Shown: piece after piece, positions 1 through 10,474 of the stretch | Numbering within the stretch: the stretch's first letter is position 1 | Layout of the letters: the number at the start of each line of letters is the position of its first letter | Origin: Colocasia esculenta | Lineage: Eukaryota > Streptophyta > Magnoliopsida > Alismatales > Araceae | Assembly (NCBI GenBank): GCA_014218235.1 | Contig: CM024755.1 | Span: forward strand, 163,053,941-163,117,940 | Reading direction: 5' to 3' | Length of the DNA stretch: 64,000 nt | Notes under the pieces: generated by a model | What the model saw: the letters and a program-made list of their open reading frames with translations, nothing else | Told to the model about the DNA's origin: nothing | Database searches by the model: none | Translations under genes and position numbers: made by a program

Positions 1-1052
1 TGTTGGATGGGTTGCATGAAGCAGGTGTCCTTGGCATGGTTTAAGAGGTTTAAAGGCTTGACACCTTGATGGCTGACGTGCCATCGTGCATGGATGTTTG
101 GAGGGTTATAAACCTCCCAACACCCAGCGTGTAAGATTTTCCACTTCTTGCTCTTGCCTCTCTCCTGCCCTTGTTGTGCCTACTGCTGCTTTGGGTTGTT
201 GCGGCTGCACCTGATGGCCACCCTGCCATGAGTGTTGCTTTATTTTAATGGAAGTTGCTGCCGCATGAACTGTTGTTTCTGCTGTTCGTGTTGATAGTGC
301 TTGCAAATCTCGCTACAGTTGGAGTGCTGCTGCTGGAGATGCTGAGTACTGTCTTGCACCTTCGCGTGGGTGGCAAGCTACTGGAGCTGTTGCTTTCCTT
401 GTTTGATTAGAAGTGTGAGAACTATAGCTGTTGGGGACAGCTGCACCTTGGTTCCATCAAGACCATCGGAATGAAAGTAACATCCTTCAAATTTAGGTAG
501 GATTCAATATTTCCTTCCTCTCTTACTCTTACCCTTGATCTAGCAATAGAACTTATTGCTAAGTGTACAAGCTCTCAATCTTGTTTGAGATCTGTAAGTA
601 CCTCTAGAAGCTTGTGTGCATCATGTGTGGTTGTAGAACCCTCTCCCTATCTCTTCTCTGTTCTAGTCTTTGATTTCCACTCATGTTACAAAATTCATGA
701 TCACCCTTACTTGCCTTACACTTGCGGATTCTCTTTTGAAACAATGTATTTATCCCTTATAAGCATGTTTTAGTTGTGCTTGTAGGATTCAATTCCTTCT
801 ATCCTTCTCTACACTAGTGGATTACTAGCTTGAAGGGGATCTCACCTTGTATGTCATCCTGTAGTCTCATCCTATAATTCTGAAAGTATGTTCTTCACAA
901 CTACATTCCATCATGTTTTTAGTTAATTGTCATTTTAAGTTAATGTCATCCATAGGAGTTTAAGATAATTTCTCTTTCTTAACTTGATTCAAACTCTGGA
1001 GTGTTTATCCATCATGTTTTAGTTAATTGTCATGTTTAAGTTTGATCAAGTT

Positions 1053-1228
1053 CTGTCGACAGACGAACCCATTACTGTCGACAGGACCCACAGACAGAAG
1101 TCTGATTTCTTCACCTGTGTGTTGCTGTCGACAGCACCACTGCTTGCTGTCGACAGATGCACACAGACCTGAAGATATGCTCACTGGTTAGCCAGTCCTG
1201 TCGACAGCAACCTTGTGCCTGTCGACAG
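1053..1228. promoter_or_regulatory. Class 1 word array: six CTGTCGACAG palindromes in three pairs
   Basis: Perfect CTGTCGACAG starts at 1053, 1075, 1125, 1147, 1198 and 1219. Within pairs the start-to-start spacing is 22, 22 and 21 bp; pairs recur every 72-73 bp. The array lies between the LTR start (2332, minus) and the TATA-like site near 110, that is, in U3. The same word and pairing occur in the Copia element at 53334-64000. A regulatory role is inferred. Confidence 0.7.
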
Positions 1229-1613
1229 GTGGCAACAGTGCATGTTTTCAGCCATTGTTTTACTCCATTTCTTGATGCAAATCCTACCCAATTGTACCAA
1301 CTAATAGTCCACCTAAATCTATGGTTTTACTACCCAAAAACTTACTAAAACCAGTCATGTCCCTTCTTTGTACCATGAATTATTTCTCCGAATTTCGAAC
1401 AACATTGACCTCGAAAGGCTACCAATCTCTGAAATCAATAAGAAAGCATAGTTTCTTCACTCTTGTGTGTAAACTTTGAATGAACCCTTGTGTGTCCTTG
1501 ACTCATTAAATGATAAGTGTGTGATGATGACAAGTTGTGAGTCTTTGAACTCATTCGAGAAATATGCCTGGCAAATAAAGGGCTGGTTCAGTCCTGGGGG
1601 GAGCGCCCGAATT

Positions 1614-1880
1614 CATCAGTGGCCGCGCGGGGGCAAATTTGTCAGTGGCCGTGCGGGGGCGATGAGGACATCATGGATGTTGGCATACATCAGTTCGTGT
1701 TGATTAGTCATCATATCATACTTGTGTGCGTGAAAATATGTCTGATTGTCAGTGGCCGTACGGGGGCAAATTTTTCAGTGGCCGTGCGGGGGCATTGAGG
1801 ACATCGAGATATTGACATTACATCAATTCGTACTTGATTAGTTATCATGTCATGCTTATGTGTGTGATTTTGTATTTGAT
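1614..1880. repeat. Two-copy direct repeat of 133 bp with a GC-rich inner repeat
   Basis: CAGTGGCCG starts at 1617 and again at 1750, followed in each copy by CGGGGGCAAATTT, a second CAGTGGCCGTGCGGGGGC and a similar AT-rich tail that includes GAGGACATC. The inner block of about 20 bp is therefore present four times. It lies inside LTR A. It has GC-rich islands in AT-rich surroundings; the function is unknown. Confidence 0.75.
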
Positions 1881-2332
1881 TATGAACTCAAGTATCATCC
1901 TGAACTATTGATTCTAATTCCAACATTGTACTTGTTCAACACATGTTATTGACTGATCTCGTGTTTTCGTTCTTGGAACACCCATGTTAATGATCTTTGC
2001 TCATTCTACCTTGGATATTATATTTACTTTGAATCCTTTTAGAGAAGTTGAATCCTACTGGGCTAGTTAGCTCACTCAATCCTACTATTTCAGGTACCTA
2101 CAATCTAGAAGATGAAACTTTGGATTTGTGTGTGGAGAGAACAACTGCGACGACATTTTATTTTTGAGATTGTAATCAAGAATCATGTAACACCTATTGA
2201 ATGGAAAATAATACTATTATTTACTGAAGCTTCTGAGTAAATGTCATGTTCAATTAGTATAATTTACTCTTGAATACTCGTTCGTTCACGTTCCAGCATT
2301 TATGGGCATATTAAATGTCGTGACGTGACAAC

Positions 2333-3703
2333 GGCTGCTTGGGAAAATGAAGAGGCCACAAGCTCAAACTCATTAAGCTAAAGTTCAGAGAAAGAGCAAG
2401 TAAATCTAGCCCTCATGGTAGGATTAGATGAGGTACATTCCTAACTCATCCTTTGATTCTTGCACAGATTCAGAATCTGAAGATTTAGAACAAGTGTTTA
2501 ATGAACTTTATGATAAACACAAGGTTGTTGTAAAGAATTAAATTATCAAGAGCAACCTTGTTTGGAAAACACTAATTCTGATCTTAAATCAGAAATAGAA
2601 CAATTGGAAAAACAATTGAAGGAAAGTAAAGATAATAATTCTCTTTTGAATGAAATTTAAGGAGCAAGGATAATGAAAAATTAGAGTTAAAAAAATTGAA
2701 AACTCTAACTGAAGAAAATCTTTATTTAAGAGAATCAGTTAGGAAGCTAACTAAAGGAAAACATCTCTAGCTCTATGTTAAAAGGATCAAAATCTGGAAA
2801 CAATAAACAAGGTCTTGAATACATACCTCCAGAAAAAGGAAAATAGTCCATGATTCTAGGAAAATATCCCTTACCAAAATTTGTAAAAGAAACCAAAATG
2901 CCTCAAAAAAGGCACCTAAATAAACAAGCTTTATCGAAAGAAAAATGTTTCTAAAAATAGTGTCCTAAACAGGCATCACAAAGACAATCAAAACTGCAGA
3001 ACAAATTATATTCATTGTTGTTCTCATTGCAATAACTAAGACACACTGTAAACGTCTGCACAACAAGGCACTTAGTTTTGATTCCTAAAGGTTATTTCAT
3101 GCATCTAACCATCAAGGACCCAAAAAGATTTGGGTACCTACTTCTGAATAAGTTGTTTGCAGGATAGCCTTGGAGCATCAGGAACAAAGGATGCTCAAGG
3201 TAAGGGTGACTGCCAACTCTTCATCCAACTCTCATCTGAAGAGGGAGTAGTCACAAATATTGAATTTTATATTGCTACTAACAATGTTTGCAAGCTTTTC
3301 CTAAGATCTATGCAGATAAAAATCTTGAAGACTTGACAAGCAACGGGTCAACAAGACAACTCAAGAGATTAACAGGTCGACACACCAATAAACACCTGTC
3401 GACATACAAGTGAAGAATCTTCAAGAGGACCTTCTCTGTCAGGGGGAGCCTTATGCTTAGGGGGAGAAAATATTAAGGGGAAGCACAGACTAAGGGGAGT
3501 TATTCTTTAATGACAATCATTGTTGAACCCCTCAATGGTAAGAAATTTTCACAAAGGGAGAGAATGCATGGTAAGATCCTTCCTTTTTGGTTAGTGAGAA
3601 AAAGGGGGAGAGAATTATCTATGAATTTTCTGTATTTTCTATACTTTAAGTATTTTGGTCAGAAAATTCTCGTAAATTTTGTCATCACCAAAAAGGGGGA
3701 GAT
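2333..3703 (+). pseudogene. gag: Truncated SIRE-like Copia internal region (gag C-terminal part) of the outer element
   Basis: The sequence matches, in the opposite orientation, the internal region of the nested copy at 6333-8647 (for example GGGAAAATGAA near 2340 against 7655-7665). Decayed frames encode the lysine- and glutamate-rich coiled coil that follows the first zinc knuckle, a cysteine/histidine-rich patch near 3000-3060 corresponding to a second knuckle, and a closing GPKKIWVPTSE near 3118-3148. Many stops and frameshifts break it. The 5' part of the element is missing because LTR A abuts at 2332. The end carries the polypurine tract AAAAAGGGGGAGAT (3690-3703) immediately before the LTR. 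No pol is present between gag and PPT, so the family looks gag-only. Confidence 0.75.
3373..3406. promoter_or_regulatory. Decayed class 1 word pair
   Basis: Two GTCGAC cores start at 3376 and 3398, 22 bp apart, in the contexts CAGGTCGACA and CCTGTCGACA. The spacing equals that of intact CTGTCGACAG pairs elsewhere in the window. It lies between gag and the PPT of the outer Copia fragment, whose LTR otherwise carries class 2 words. Confidence 0.5.
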
Positions 3704-4505
3704 TGTTGAACCACTCCTATATTTTATCCTTATATTTTGGTGATAACAAAATTTATGATTAATTAAATATTATTAAAAATATTTAATATCATGTTTTCCT
3801 AATACATCTAAATTTATGGTATTTTGGTGATAACAAAACTTATGATTAATTAAATATTATTAATATATTTAATATTATGTTTTTCCTAATAAATATAAAT
3901 TTATGGAATTATTACTGTATGATGTGCACTAAAATGCTAAATCGATGTTCATTCAATATACATCGATTTCTGTTCAAAGTGCCACATCGATTTCACTAAC
4001 AACGATTTGATAAGTTAGACAATGATTTGATCGTGTAACGATTCGTTAAGTAAAACATCAATTTGGTTTTCATAACGATTTCATAAGTGAGAACAACGAT
4101 TTGCTCTCACAACGATTTGGTTTTCATAACGATTTCATAAGTGAGAACAACGATTTACTCTCGCAACGATTTGGTTTTCATAACGATTTCATAAGTGAGA
4201 ACAATGATTTGCTCTCACACGATTTGGTTTTCATAATGATTCATAAGTGGCAACACGATTTGCTCTCATAACGTTTTGATTCTCATAACGATTTCATAAG
4301 TGAGAAACAACGATTTGATTCTCACATTGATTCGATAAGTGCCATAACGATTTGATCGCCACATCGATTTCTCTCTCACATCGATTTCTCTCTTACATCG
4401 ATTTTATAAGTGAGAACATCGATTTAACCAAAACATCGATTTGATAAGTTTCAAAACTATTTGAACGCCATAACGATTTGATAAGTTTCACAACAATTTG
4501 GTTGT
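3704..4505 (+). mobile_element. Outer Copia 3' LTR, first part (interrupted)
   Basis: The LTR begins TGTTGAACCACTC directly after the PPT. It is the reverse of the LTR at 4506-6332 and breaks at 4505, where the nested element is inserted; it resumes at 10475. From about 3935 it consists of class 2 words. Together the two parts make about 1.9 kb. Only this LTR of the outer element is in the window. Confidence 0.85.
3935..4505. promoter_or_regulatory. Class 2 word array (AACGATTT / ATCGATTT) in the outer LTR
   Basis: More than 25 intact or one-mismatch copies of AACGATTT or ATCGATTT occur here, often as the phrase AACGATTTCATAAGTGAGAA. It sits in U3, upstream of the TATA box at 10821-10828 in the resumed LTR. 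Mutated copies such as AATGATTT are mixed in. The nested element inserted inside this array. Confidence 0.75.
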
Positions 4506-6332
4506 TGTTGGTCCCCTTTTAATACGGTAGCAAGTTAACCTAGAGGGGGGTGAGTAGGTTTTCTAAAATCTGAAACATAAACATAAACACAGAAAATTAT
4601 CACTTCAAAGTTTGGTTAGTTTAGTGTGATAAAGAGTAGCAATGCGGAAGCAAATAAACAATCACACAAATGACACAAGAGATTTATCCTGGTTCGGCCC
4701 TTCCCACATAGAAGTCCTACGTGCAGTCCCCAAGCAACCTCTTAGGATTTCACTAACCAAGGGTACAGTCCCCCAGGACACTACAACACTCAGCACCCCA
4801 GCTGGTCTTCTTCTCTTTCCCGGGCAAGAAGGCAGCCCACTTCTTTTACAGGCTCAGAAGTAAACCTCCTGGTACAAACCCCAGTGCGGTTCTGCTAGAC
4901 ACAAACCCCTAGCTAGGTTCTACATTGTATACAGTCCTACAGCTGGACAGAAATCTTTCTTAGAAAAAGAAAGATCAGACTGAGAGCTATTACAAGATCA
5001 ACACTAAGACCTAGCTCACAGTCAAGGACTCTCCCCCAAATTTACAATGAGCCCAGGGAGAGAATGAAGAGAGAGAAGAAAGCTTGAAGGAGGCTTGAAT
5101 GCTTGAGACGCTTTTGATCGCTTCTTCTTTGGCTCAGGCTCTTTCTCTCTTCTCTGAGTGTATGTGGTGTTCAGGTTCCTCACTGGTTGTACATCCTTCA
5201 ATGATTTTCAGGAAGGCTCTTACTTGGTTCTTCAACCTTGCTTCATCTTTTATATAGAGGCTTTTGAATAGATCCGTTGAAGAGATCCTTGGAGTTCTAG
5301 CCGTTGCTCATCTTCTCTTCATTTGTCTTAATCAGACTCTGGTGGTCTTCGAGGTCTGTGGTCATAGAACCATGTTAGCATAAAAAAGTGTTTATGATAA
5401 ATGGTGCATACCACTGTGGTTCTGCTAACATGATAAAAATAGTAGTTCATATCTTTTTCTGACAAGACTCTGAAATACGCATGCATTTTTTTTGTCAGAA
5501 GATATTTGACTTTTCATTAGGTGCCTAACATATTTGAAACATCTGAATATAAAGGAAATCGATGTTTACATGAAGTTGATGTTTTGACAAAATCGATGTT
5601 TAAGTGAAAGCAAATTGATGTTTAAGTATAGGCAAATCGATGGGTAAATCGATATTCAATCATAAGCAAATCGATGTTTGACTTATCGAGTTGATGTGGC
5701 AACCAAATCGTTATGGCGACCAATCGTTATTTGACTTATGAAATCAATGTGAGACCAAATCGTTATGGCACTTATCGAATCGTTGTGAGAACCAAATCAT
5801 TTTGAGAGCAAATCGTTGTTCTCACTTATGAAATCGTTATGAGAACCAAATCGACATGAGAGCAAATCATTGTTCTCACTTATCAAATCGTTATGAGCCT
5901 TAACGAGTCATTATAGAAGGCAAATCGATGTGAGGGCAAATCATTGCACTCACTTATCAAATCGTTATGAGCCTTAACAAATCGTTATAGAAGGCAAATC
6001 GATGTGAGGGCAAATCGTTGCGCTCACTTATCAAATCGTAATGAGCCTTAACAAATCGTTAAAGAAGGCAAATCGTTGTTCTCACTTATGAAATCGTTAC
6101 ACGATCAAATCGATGTTTCACTTAACGAATCGTTACACGATCAAATCGTTGTGTAACTTATGAAATCGTTGTTAGTGAAATCGATGTGGCACTTTGAATA
6201 GAAATCGATGTATATTGAATAAACATCAATTTAGCATTTTAGTGCGCCATAAAAATCATAAATATTGATGAAACATCTAATCATAAATATTTTTTAGCAC
6301 CAAAATATAAGGTAATAAAGAGTGGTTCAACA
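4506..6332 (-). repeat. 3' LTR of the nested Copia element
   Basis: In element orientation it starts TGTTGAACCACTC at 6332 and ends at 4506 (CCAACA). Class 2 words fill 5560-6240. A TATA box, CTATATAAAAG on the minus strand, is at 5247-5257, about 300 bp downstream of the words. The LTR end carries a G/C run near 4541-4550 that varies in length between copies. Confidence 0.85.
5560..6240. promoter_or_regulatory. Class 2 word array in the 3' LTR of the nested element
   Basis: Repeated AAATCGTT and AAATCGAT words, commonly spaced 16-17 or 21 bp start to start, as in AAATCGTTGTTCTCACTTAT followed by the next word. Some copies have lost the CG (AAATCATT, AAATTGATG). It lies between the LTR start and the TATA box. 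Confidence 0.75.
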
Positions 6333-6346
6333 ATCTCCCCCTTTTT
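6333..6346 (-). other. Polypurine tract of the nested element
   Basis: On the minus strand it reads AAAAAGGGGGAGAT directly before the LTR TGTTGAACC. The outer element (3690-3703) and the Copia element at 63325-63339 have nearly the same tract, which supports a common SIRE-like lineage. Confidence 0.85.
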
Positions 6347-6823
6347 GGTGATGACAAAATTTATGAGAATTTTCTGGCAAAAATACTTAAGCATAGAAAA
6401 GTACAGAAAATTCATAAATAATGCATACCATGCATACTCTCTCCCCTTTTTGTCACTAACCAAAAAAGAAGGATCTTACTATGCATTTTCTCCCCCTTTG
6501 AGAGAATTTCTTACCATTGAGGGGTTCAACATTTAATGAATGACTCCCCGTTAGTTTAGGCTCCCCCTGAGCATGTGACTCCCCCTTAATGTGAGGCAAG
6601 TCAGATCTTGTTGGTCTTGACCTTTTACATGTTGTTTGTCAAGTCTTCAAGATTTTTATCTACATACATCTTAAAAAGAAACTTGCAAACATCGTTAGTA
6701 GCAATAAAAATTCAATATTTGTGACTACTCCCTCTTCAGATGAGATTTGGATGAAGAGTTGGCAGTCACTCTTGCCTCGAGCATCCTTGATTTTTGATGC
6801 TCCAAGGCTAACCTGCAAGTAAA

Positions 6824-8584
6824 TTACTCAAAGGTAGGTACCCAAATCTCTTTGGGTCCTTGATGGTTAGATGTATGAAAGTAATTTTTAGGAATCCAAA
6901 TTAAGTGCCTTGTAGTGCAGGTATTTACTGTGTGTCCTAATTTATTGCAATGAGAACAACAATGAATGTAATCTATTTTGTAGTTCTTATTGGCTTTGAG
7001 ATGTTTGTTTAGAACACAATTTTTAGAAACCTTTTTCTTTTGATAAGGCTTGTTCATTTCAGAGGCCTTTTTCTGAGGCATTTTGGTTTCTTTTACAAAT
7101 TTTGGTAATGGATATTTTCCTGGAATTATGGCTTGTTTTCCCTTTTCAGGAGGTATGTATCCAAGCCCTTGTTTATTATTTCCAGATTTTGATCCTTTTA
7201 AGCAAAGGGCTAAAGATGTTTTTTCCTTTAGTTAACTTCCTAACTGATTCTTTTAAATAAAGATTTTCTTCAATTAGAGTTTTTAATTTTTTTTTCTAAC
7301 TCTAATTTTTCATTCTCCTTATTTTTTTAAATCTTCATTCAAAAGATAAATGTTATCTTTATTGTCCTTTAATTGTTTTTCTAGTTGCTCCAATTCGGAT
7401 TTAAGATCAGAATTGGTGTTTTCTAAGCAAATAGTGTTGTTTTTCAGATTCTTTAATTCTTTTACAATTTTTTATGTTTTTCATATAGTTCATTAAATAC
7501 TTCTTCTAAGTCTTCAGACTCTGACCCTGAATCAGTGCATGAATTAAAAAATGGGTCAGAATTTACCTCATCTAGTCCTACCATGAGGGCTAGATTTACT
7601 TGCTCTTTTTCTGAACTTGAGCTTGATGAGTCTGAGCTTATGTCCCTTTCATTTTCCCACAGCCGCCATGGCTTTTCTTTTGAACTTCTTGTGCTGCTTC
7701 TTGGACTTTTCAGTTTGACCAGCCTTCTTGAGTCTTGGACAGTCTGGTCTCAGATGTCCAGGTTTTCTGCATTCATAGCAGACTGGTTCTTTCTCCTTTT
7801 TCTCTTTCCTTTGGATCCTTCTTGACCCATTTTTCTTCTTCTTTAAAATCTTATGAAGTTTGGACAGTACTTCATCACATCACTGACTTCAGATCCTGCA
7901 ATTTTTTAGCTAGAAGAAGAAGAAGTGGAAGGAGCAGCTACCACTTTAAGAGCATTAGTACATTTTTGCTTTAATGAGCTCTCAGATAGTCGCTCCATAT
8001 TTATTTTATGTGCCATAGAGAGCCTATTAATTATCAATTGATAGTTTGGTTAAATCATGCCTCTTCAATAGCAGTTACCTCCATGAAATAGTTCAATGAC
8101 AGTTTCATCATCAGAGAGTTTTTTTGCCAAGAGCACTTAGACCAACCACATGCTCGAAAATCTATTATACATTTGAGTTATATTTTCGTTAGGAAGCATT
8201 TTAAACTGCTCATATTGAGAGACAAGAATATCTATCCTAGTTTGTTTCACTTTATCTATTCTTTCATAAGTTACATGCAGTTTATCCCATATTTCTTTGG
8301 CAGATTTACATGCAGATACTCTACTGAATTCTCTTTTAGATAAAGCGCAACATAGATATTTTTTACCCTTAAAGTTTAACGATAATTTATTTTATCTGCT
8401 GTTGTAATAGCAGTAGTACCTTCAGAAAGAACAATAACATATCACCTACCTCTATTACCTGCCACAGATCAAAGTCTGTGCCTCGAATGAGCATTCCATT
8501 CTCATCTTCAGTATTGGTAGTCCTCTCCATCAAGAATGGAGGTCTGGTGACTGATTGACCTTCAGCATATCCTTGAGCTGCCAT
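6824..8584 (-). pseudogene. gag: gag pseudogene of the nested Copia element
   Basis: The minus-strand start ATG at 8584 opens a product resembling the intact gag at 54764 (shared GYxAEGxSVTRPP near the N-terminus). Frameshifts and stops follow within 65 codons. Further on, a CCHC zinc knuckle, CYECRKPGHLRPDC, is encoded near 7735-7780, then a lysine-rich segment. A second cysteine/histidine cluster, CCSHCNKLGHTVNTC, lies in the open frame 6824-7081, followed by GPKEIWVPTFE. The gene would make a nucleocapsid-type protein that packages element RNA. It is not functional as it stands, and nothing of pol follows. Confidence 0.82.
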
Positions 8585-8633
8585 GGATCTTTGCTCTAAG
8601 ATCGTTGGATCTTCTTTGAATGTTCAGAGACCC

Positions 8634-8645
8634 GCTCTGATACCA
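8634..8645 (-). other. Primer binding site of the nested element (initiator tRNA-Met)
   Basis: The plus strand reads GCTCTGATACCA, so the minus strand reads TGGTATCAGAGC, the standard Copia primer site complementary to the 3' end of initiator tRNA-Met. It begins two bases inside the 5' LTR edge at 8648. Confidence 0.92.
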
Positions 8646-8647
8646 CT

Positions 8648-10474
8648 TGTTGGTCCCCTTTTGATACGGCAGCAAGTTAACCTAGAGGGGGGGTGAATAG
8701 GTTTTCTTAAATCTGAAACAGAAATTTAAACACAGAAAATTATCACTTCAAAGTTTGGTTAGTTTAGTGTGATAAAGAGTAGCAATGCGGAAGCAAATAA
8801 ACAATCACACAAATGACACAAGAGATTTATCCTGATTCGGCCCTTCCCACATGGAAGTCCTACGTCTAGTCCCCAAGCAACCTCTTGGGATTTCACTAAC
8901 CAAGGGTACAGTCCCCCTCAAGGACACTACAACACCTAGCACCCCAGCTGGTCTTCTTCTCTTTCCCGGGCAAGAAGGCGGCCCACTTCTTTTACAAGCT
9001 CAGAAGCAAACCTCCTGGTATAAACCCCAGTGCGGTTCTGCTAGACACAAATCCCTAGCTAGGTTCTACACTGTATACAGTCCTACAGCTGGACAGAAAT
9101 CTTTCTTAGAAAAAGAAAGATCAGACTGAGAGCTATTACAAGATCAACACTAAGACCTAGCTCACAGTCAAGGACTCTCCCCCAAATTTACAATGAGCGC
9201 AGGGAGAGAATGAAGAGAGAGAAGAAAGCTTGAAGGAGGCTTGAATGCTTGAGACGCTTTTGATCGCTTCTTCTTTGGCTCAGGCTCTTTCTCTCTTTCT
9301 CTGAGTGTATGTGGTGTTCAGGTTCCTCACTGGTTGCACACTCCTTCAAAGATTTTCAGGAAGGCTCTTACTTGGTTCTTCAACCTTGTTTCATCTTTTA
9401 TATGAGCGGCTTTTGAATAGATCCGTTGAAGAGATCCGTTGGAGTTCTAGACGTTGCTCATCTTCTCTTCATTTGTCTTAATCAGACTCTAGTGGTCTTC
9501 GAGGTCTGTGGTCATAGAAGAGAGTGTTAGCATAAAAGAGTGTTTATGATAAACGGTGCATACCACTATGTTTCTGCTAACATGATAAAAATAGTAGTTC
9601 ATATCTTTTTCTGACAAGACTCTGAAATACGCATGCAGCTTTTTCTGTTAGAAGATATTCGACTTTCATTAGGTGCCTAACATATTTGAAACATCTAAAT
9701 ATAAAGGAAATCGATGTTTACATGAAGTCGATGTTTGGACAAAATCGATGTTTAAGTGAAAGCAAATCGATGTTCAATCATAAGCAAATCGATGTTTGAC
9801 TTATCGAGTTGATGTGGCAACCAAATCGTTATGAATCTTGTCAAATTGTCATGGCGACCAAATCGTTATTTGACTTATGAAATCTATGTGAGACCAATTC
9901 GTTATGGCACTTATCGAATCGTTGTGAGAACCAAATTGTTGTGAGAGCATATCGTTGTTCTCACTTATGAAATCGTTATGAGAACCAAATCGATATGAGA
10001 GAAAATCGTTGTTCTCACTTATCAAATCGTTATGAGCCTTAACGAGTCGTTATAGAAGGAAAATCGATGTGAGGGCAAATCGTTGCACTCACTTATCAAA
10101 TTGTTATGAGCCTTAACGAATCGTTATAGAAGGCAAATCGATGTGAGGGCAAATCGTTGCGCTCACTTATCACATTGTTATGAGCCTTAACGAATCGTTA
10201 TAGAAGGCAAATCGTTGTTCTCACTTATGAAATTGTTACACGATCAAATCGATGTTTCACTTAACGAATCGTTACACGATCAAATCGTTGTGTAACTTAT
10301 GAAATCGTTGTTAGTAAAATTGATGTGGCACTTTGAATAGAAATCGATGTATATTGAATAAACATCAATTTAGCATTTTAGTGCACCATAAAATAATCAT
10401 AAATATTGATGAAACAATCTAATCATAAATTTTGTTAGCACCAAAATATGAAGGTAATAAAGAGTGGTTCAATA
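8648..10474 (-). repeat. 5' LTR of the nested Copia element
   Basis: In element orientation it runs from 10474 to 8648. Class 2 words fill about 9705-10370, and a TATA-like stretch (reverse of CTTTTATATGAG) lies near 9396-9407. It differs from the 3' LTR by scattered substitutions and short indels, for example an 8-bp block of CCCTCAAG in one copy near 8918-8925 that is shortened at 4770-4775. Confidence 0.85.
9705..10370. promoter_or_regulatory. Class 2 word array in the 5' LTR of the nested element
   Basis: Same words and spacing as 5560-6240, with independent losses of the CG in some copies (AAATTGTT, AAATTGTTA). It would be the active U3 copy controlling element transcription. Confidence 0.72.

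Larger units (their letters stand above)
1..2332 (-). mobile_element. Partial long LTR of a Gypsy-type element (LTR A), cut by the window start
   Basis: Read on the minus strand, this stretch starts at 2332 with TGTCACGTCACGAC and runs off the window. Its right boundary is where similarity to the Copia gag region begins (2333). A block near 2050-2095 containing the reverse of AGCCCAGTAGGATT is shared with LTR B at 49880-53265, at a similar distance from the LTR start, so the two look like related LTRs. A TATA-like TTTATAA (minus) lies near 104-113, downstream of the class 1 word array at 1053-1228. No coding sequence was recognised. The family assignment is inferred from termini and length; the other end and any internal region are outside the window. 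Confidence 0.55.
4506..10474 (-). mobile_element. Nested gag-only SIRE-like Copia element, inverted inside a copy of its own family
   Basis: Two LTRs in the same orientation (4506-6332 and 8648-10474) flank a 2.3-kb internal region. On the minus strand the order is 5' LTR, PBS matching initiator tRNA-Met (8634-8645), gag, PPT (6333-6346) and 3' LTR. The flanks GTTGT (4501-4505) and GTTGC (10475-10479) form a 5-bp target duplication with one mismatch. No protease, integrase, RT or RNase H sequence is present, so the element is non-autonomous and must have moved in trans. The two LTRs differ at several percent of sites by eye, so it is not very recent. It landed in the LTR word array of another family member. 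Confidence 0.88.
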
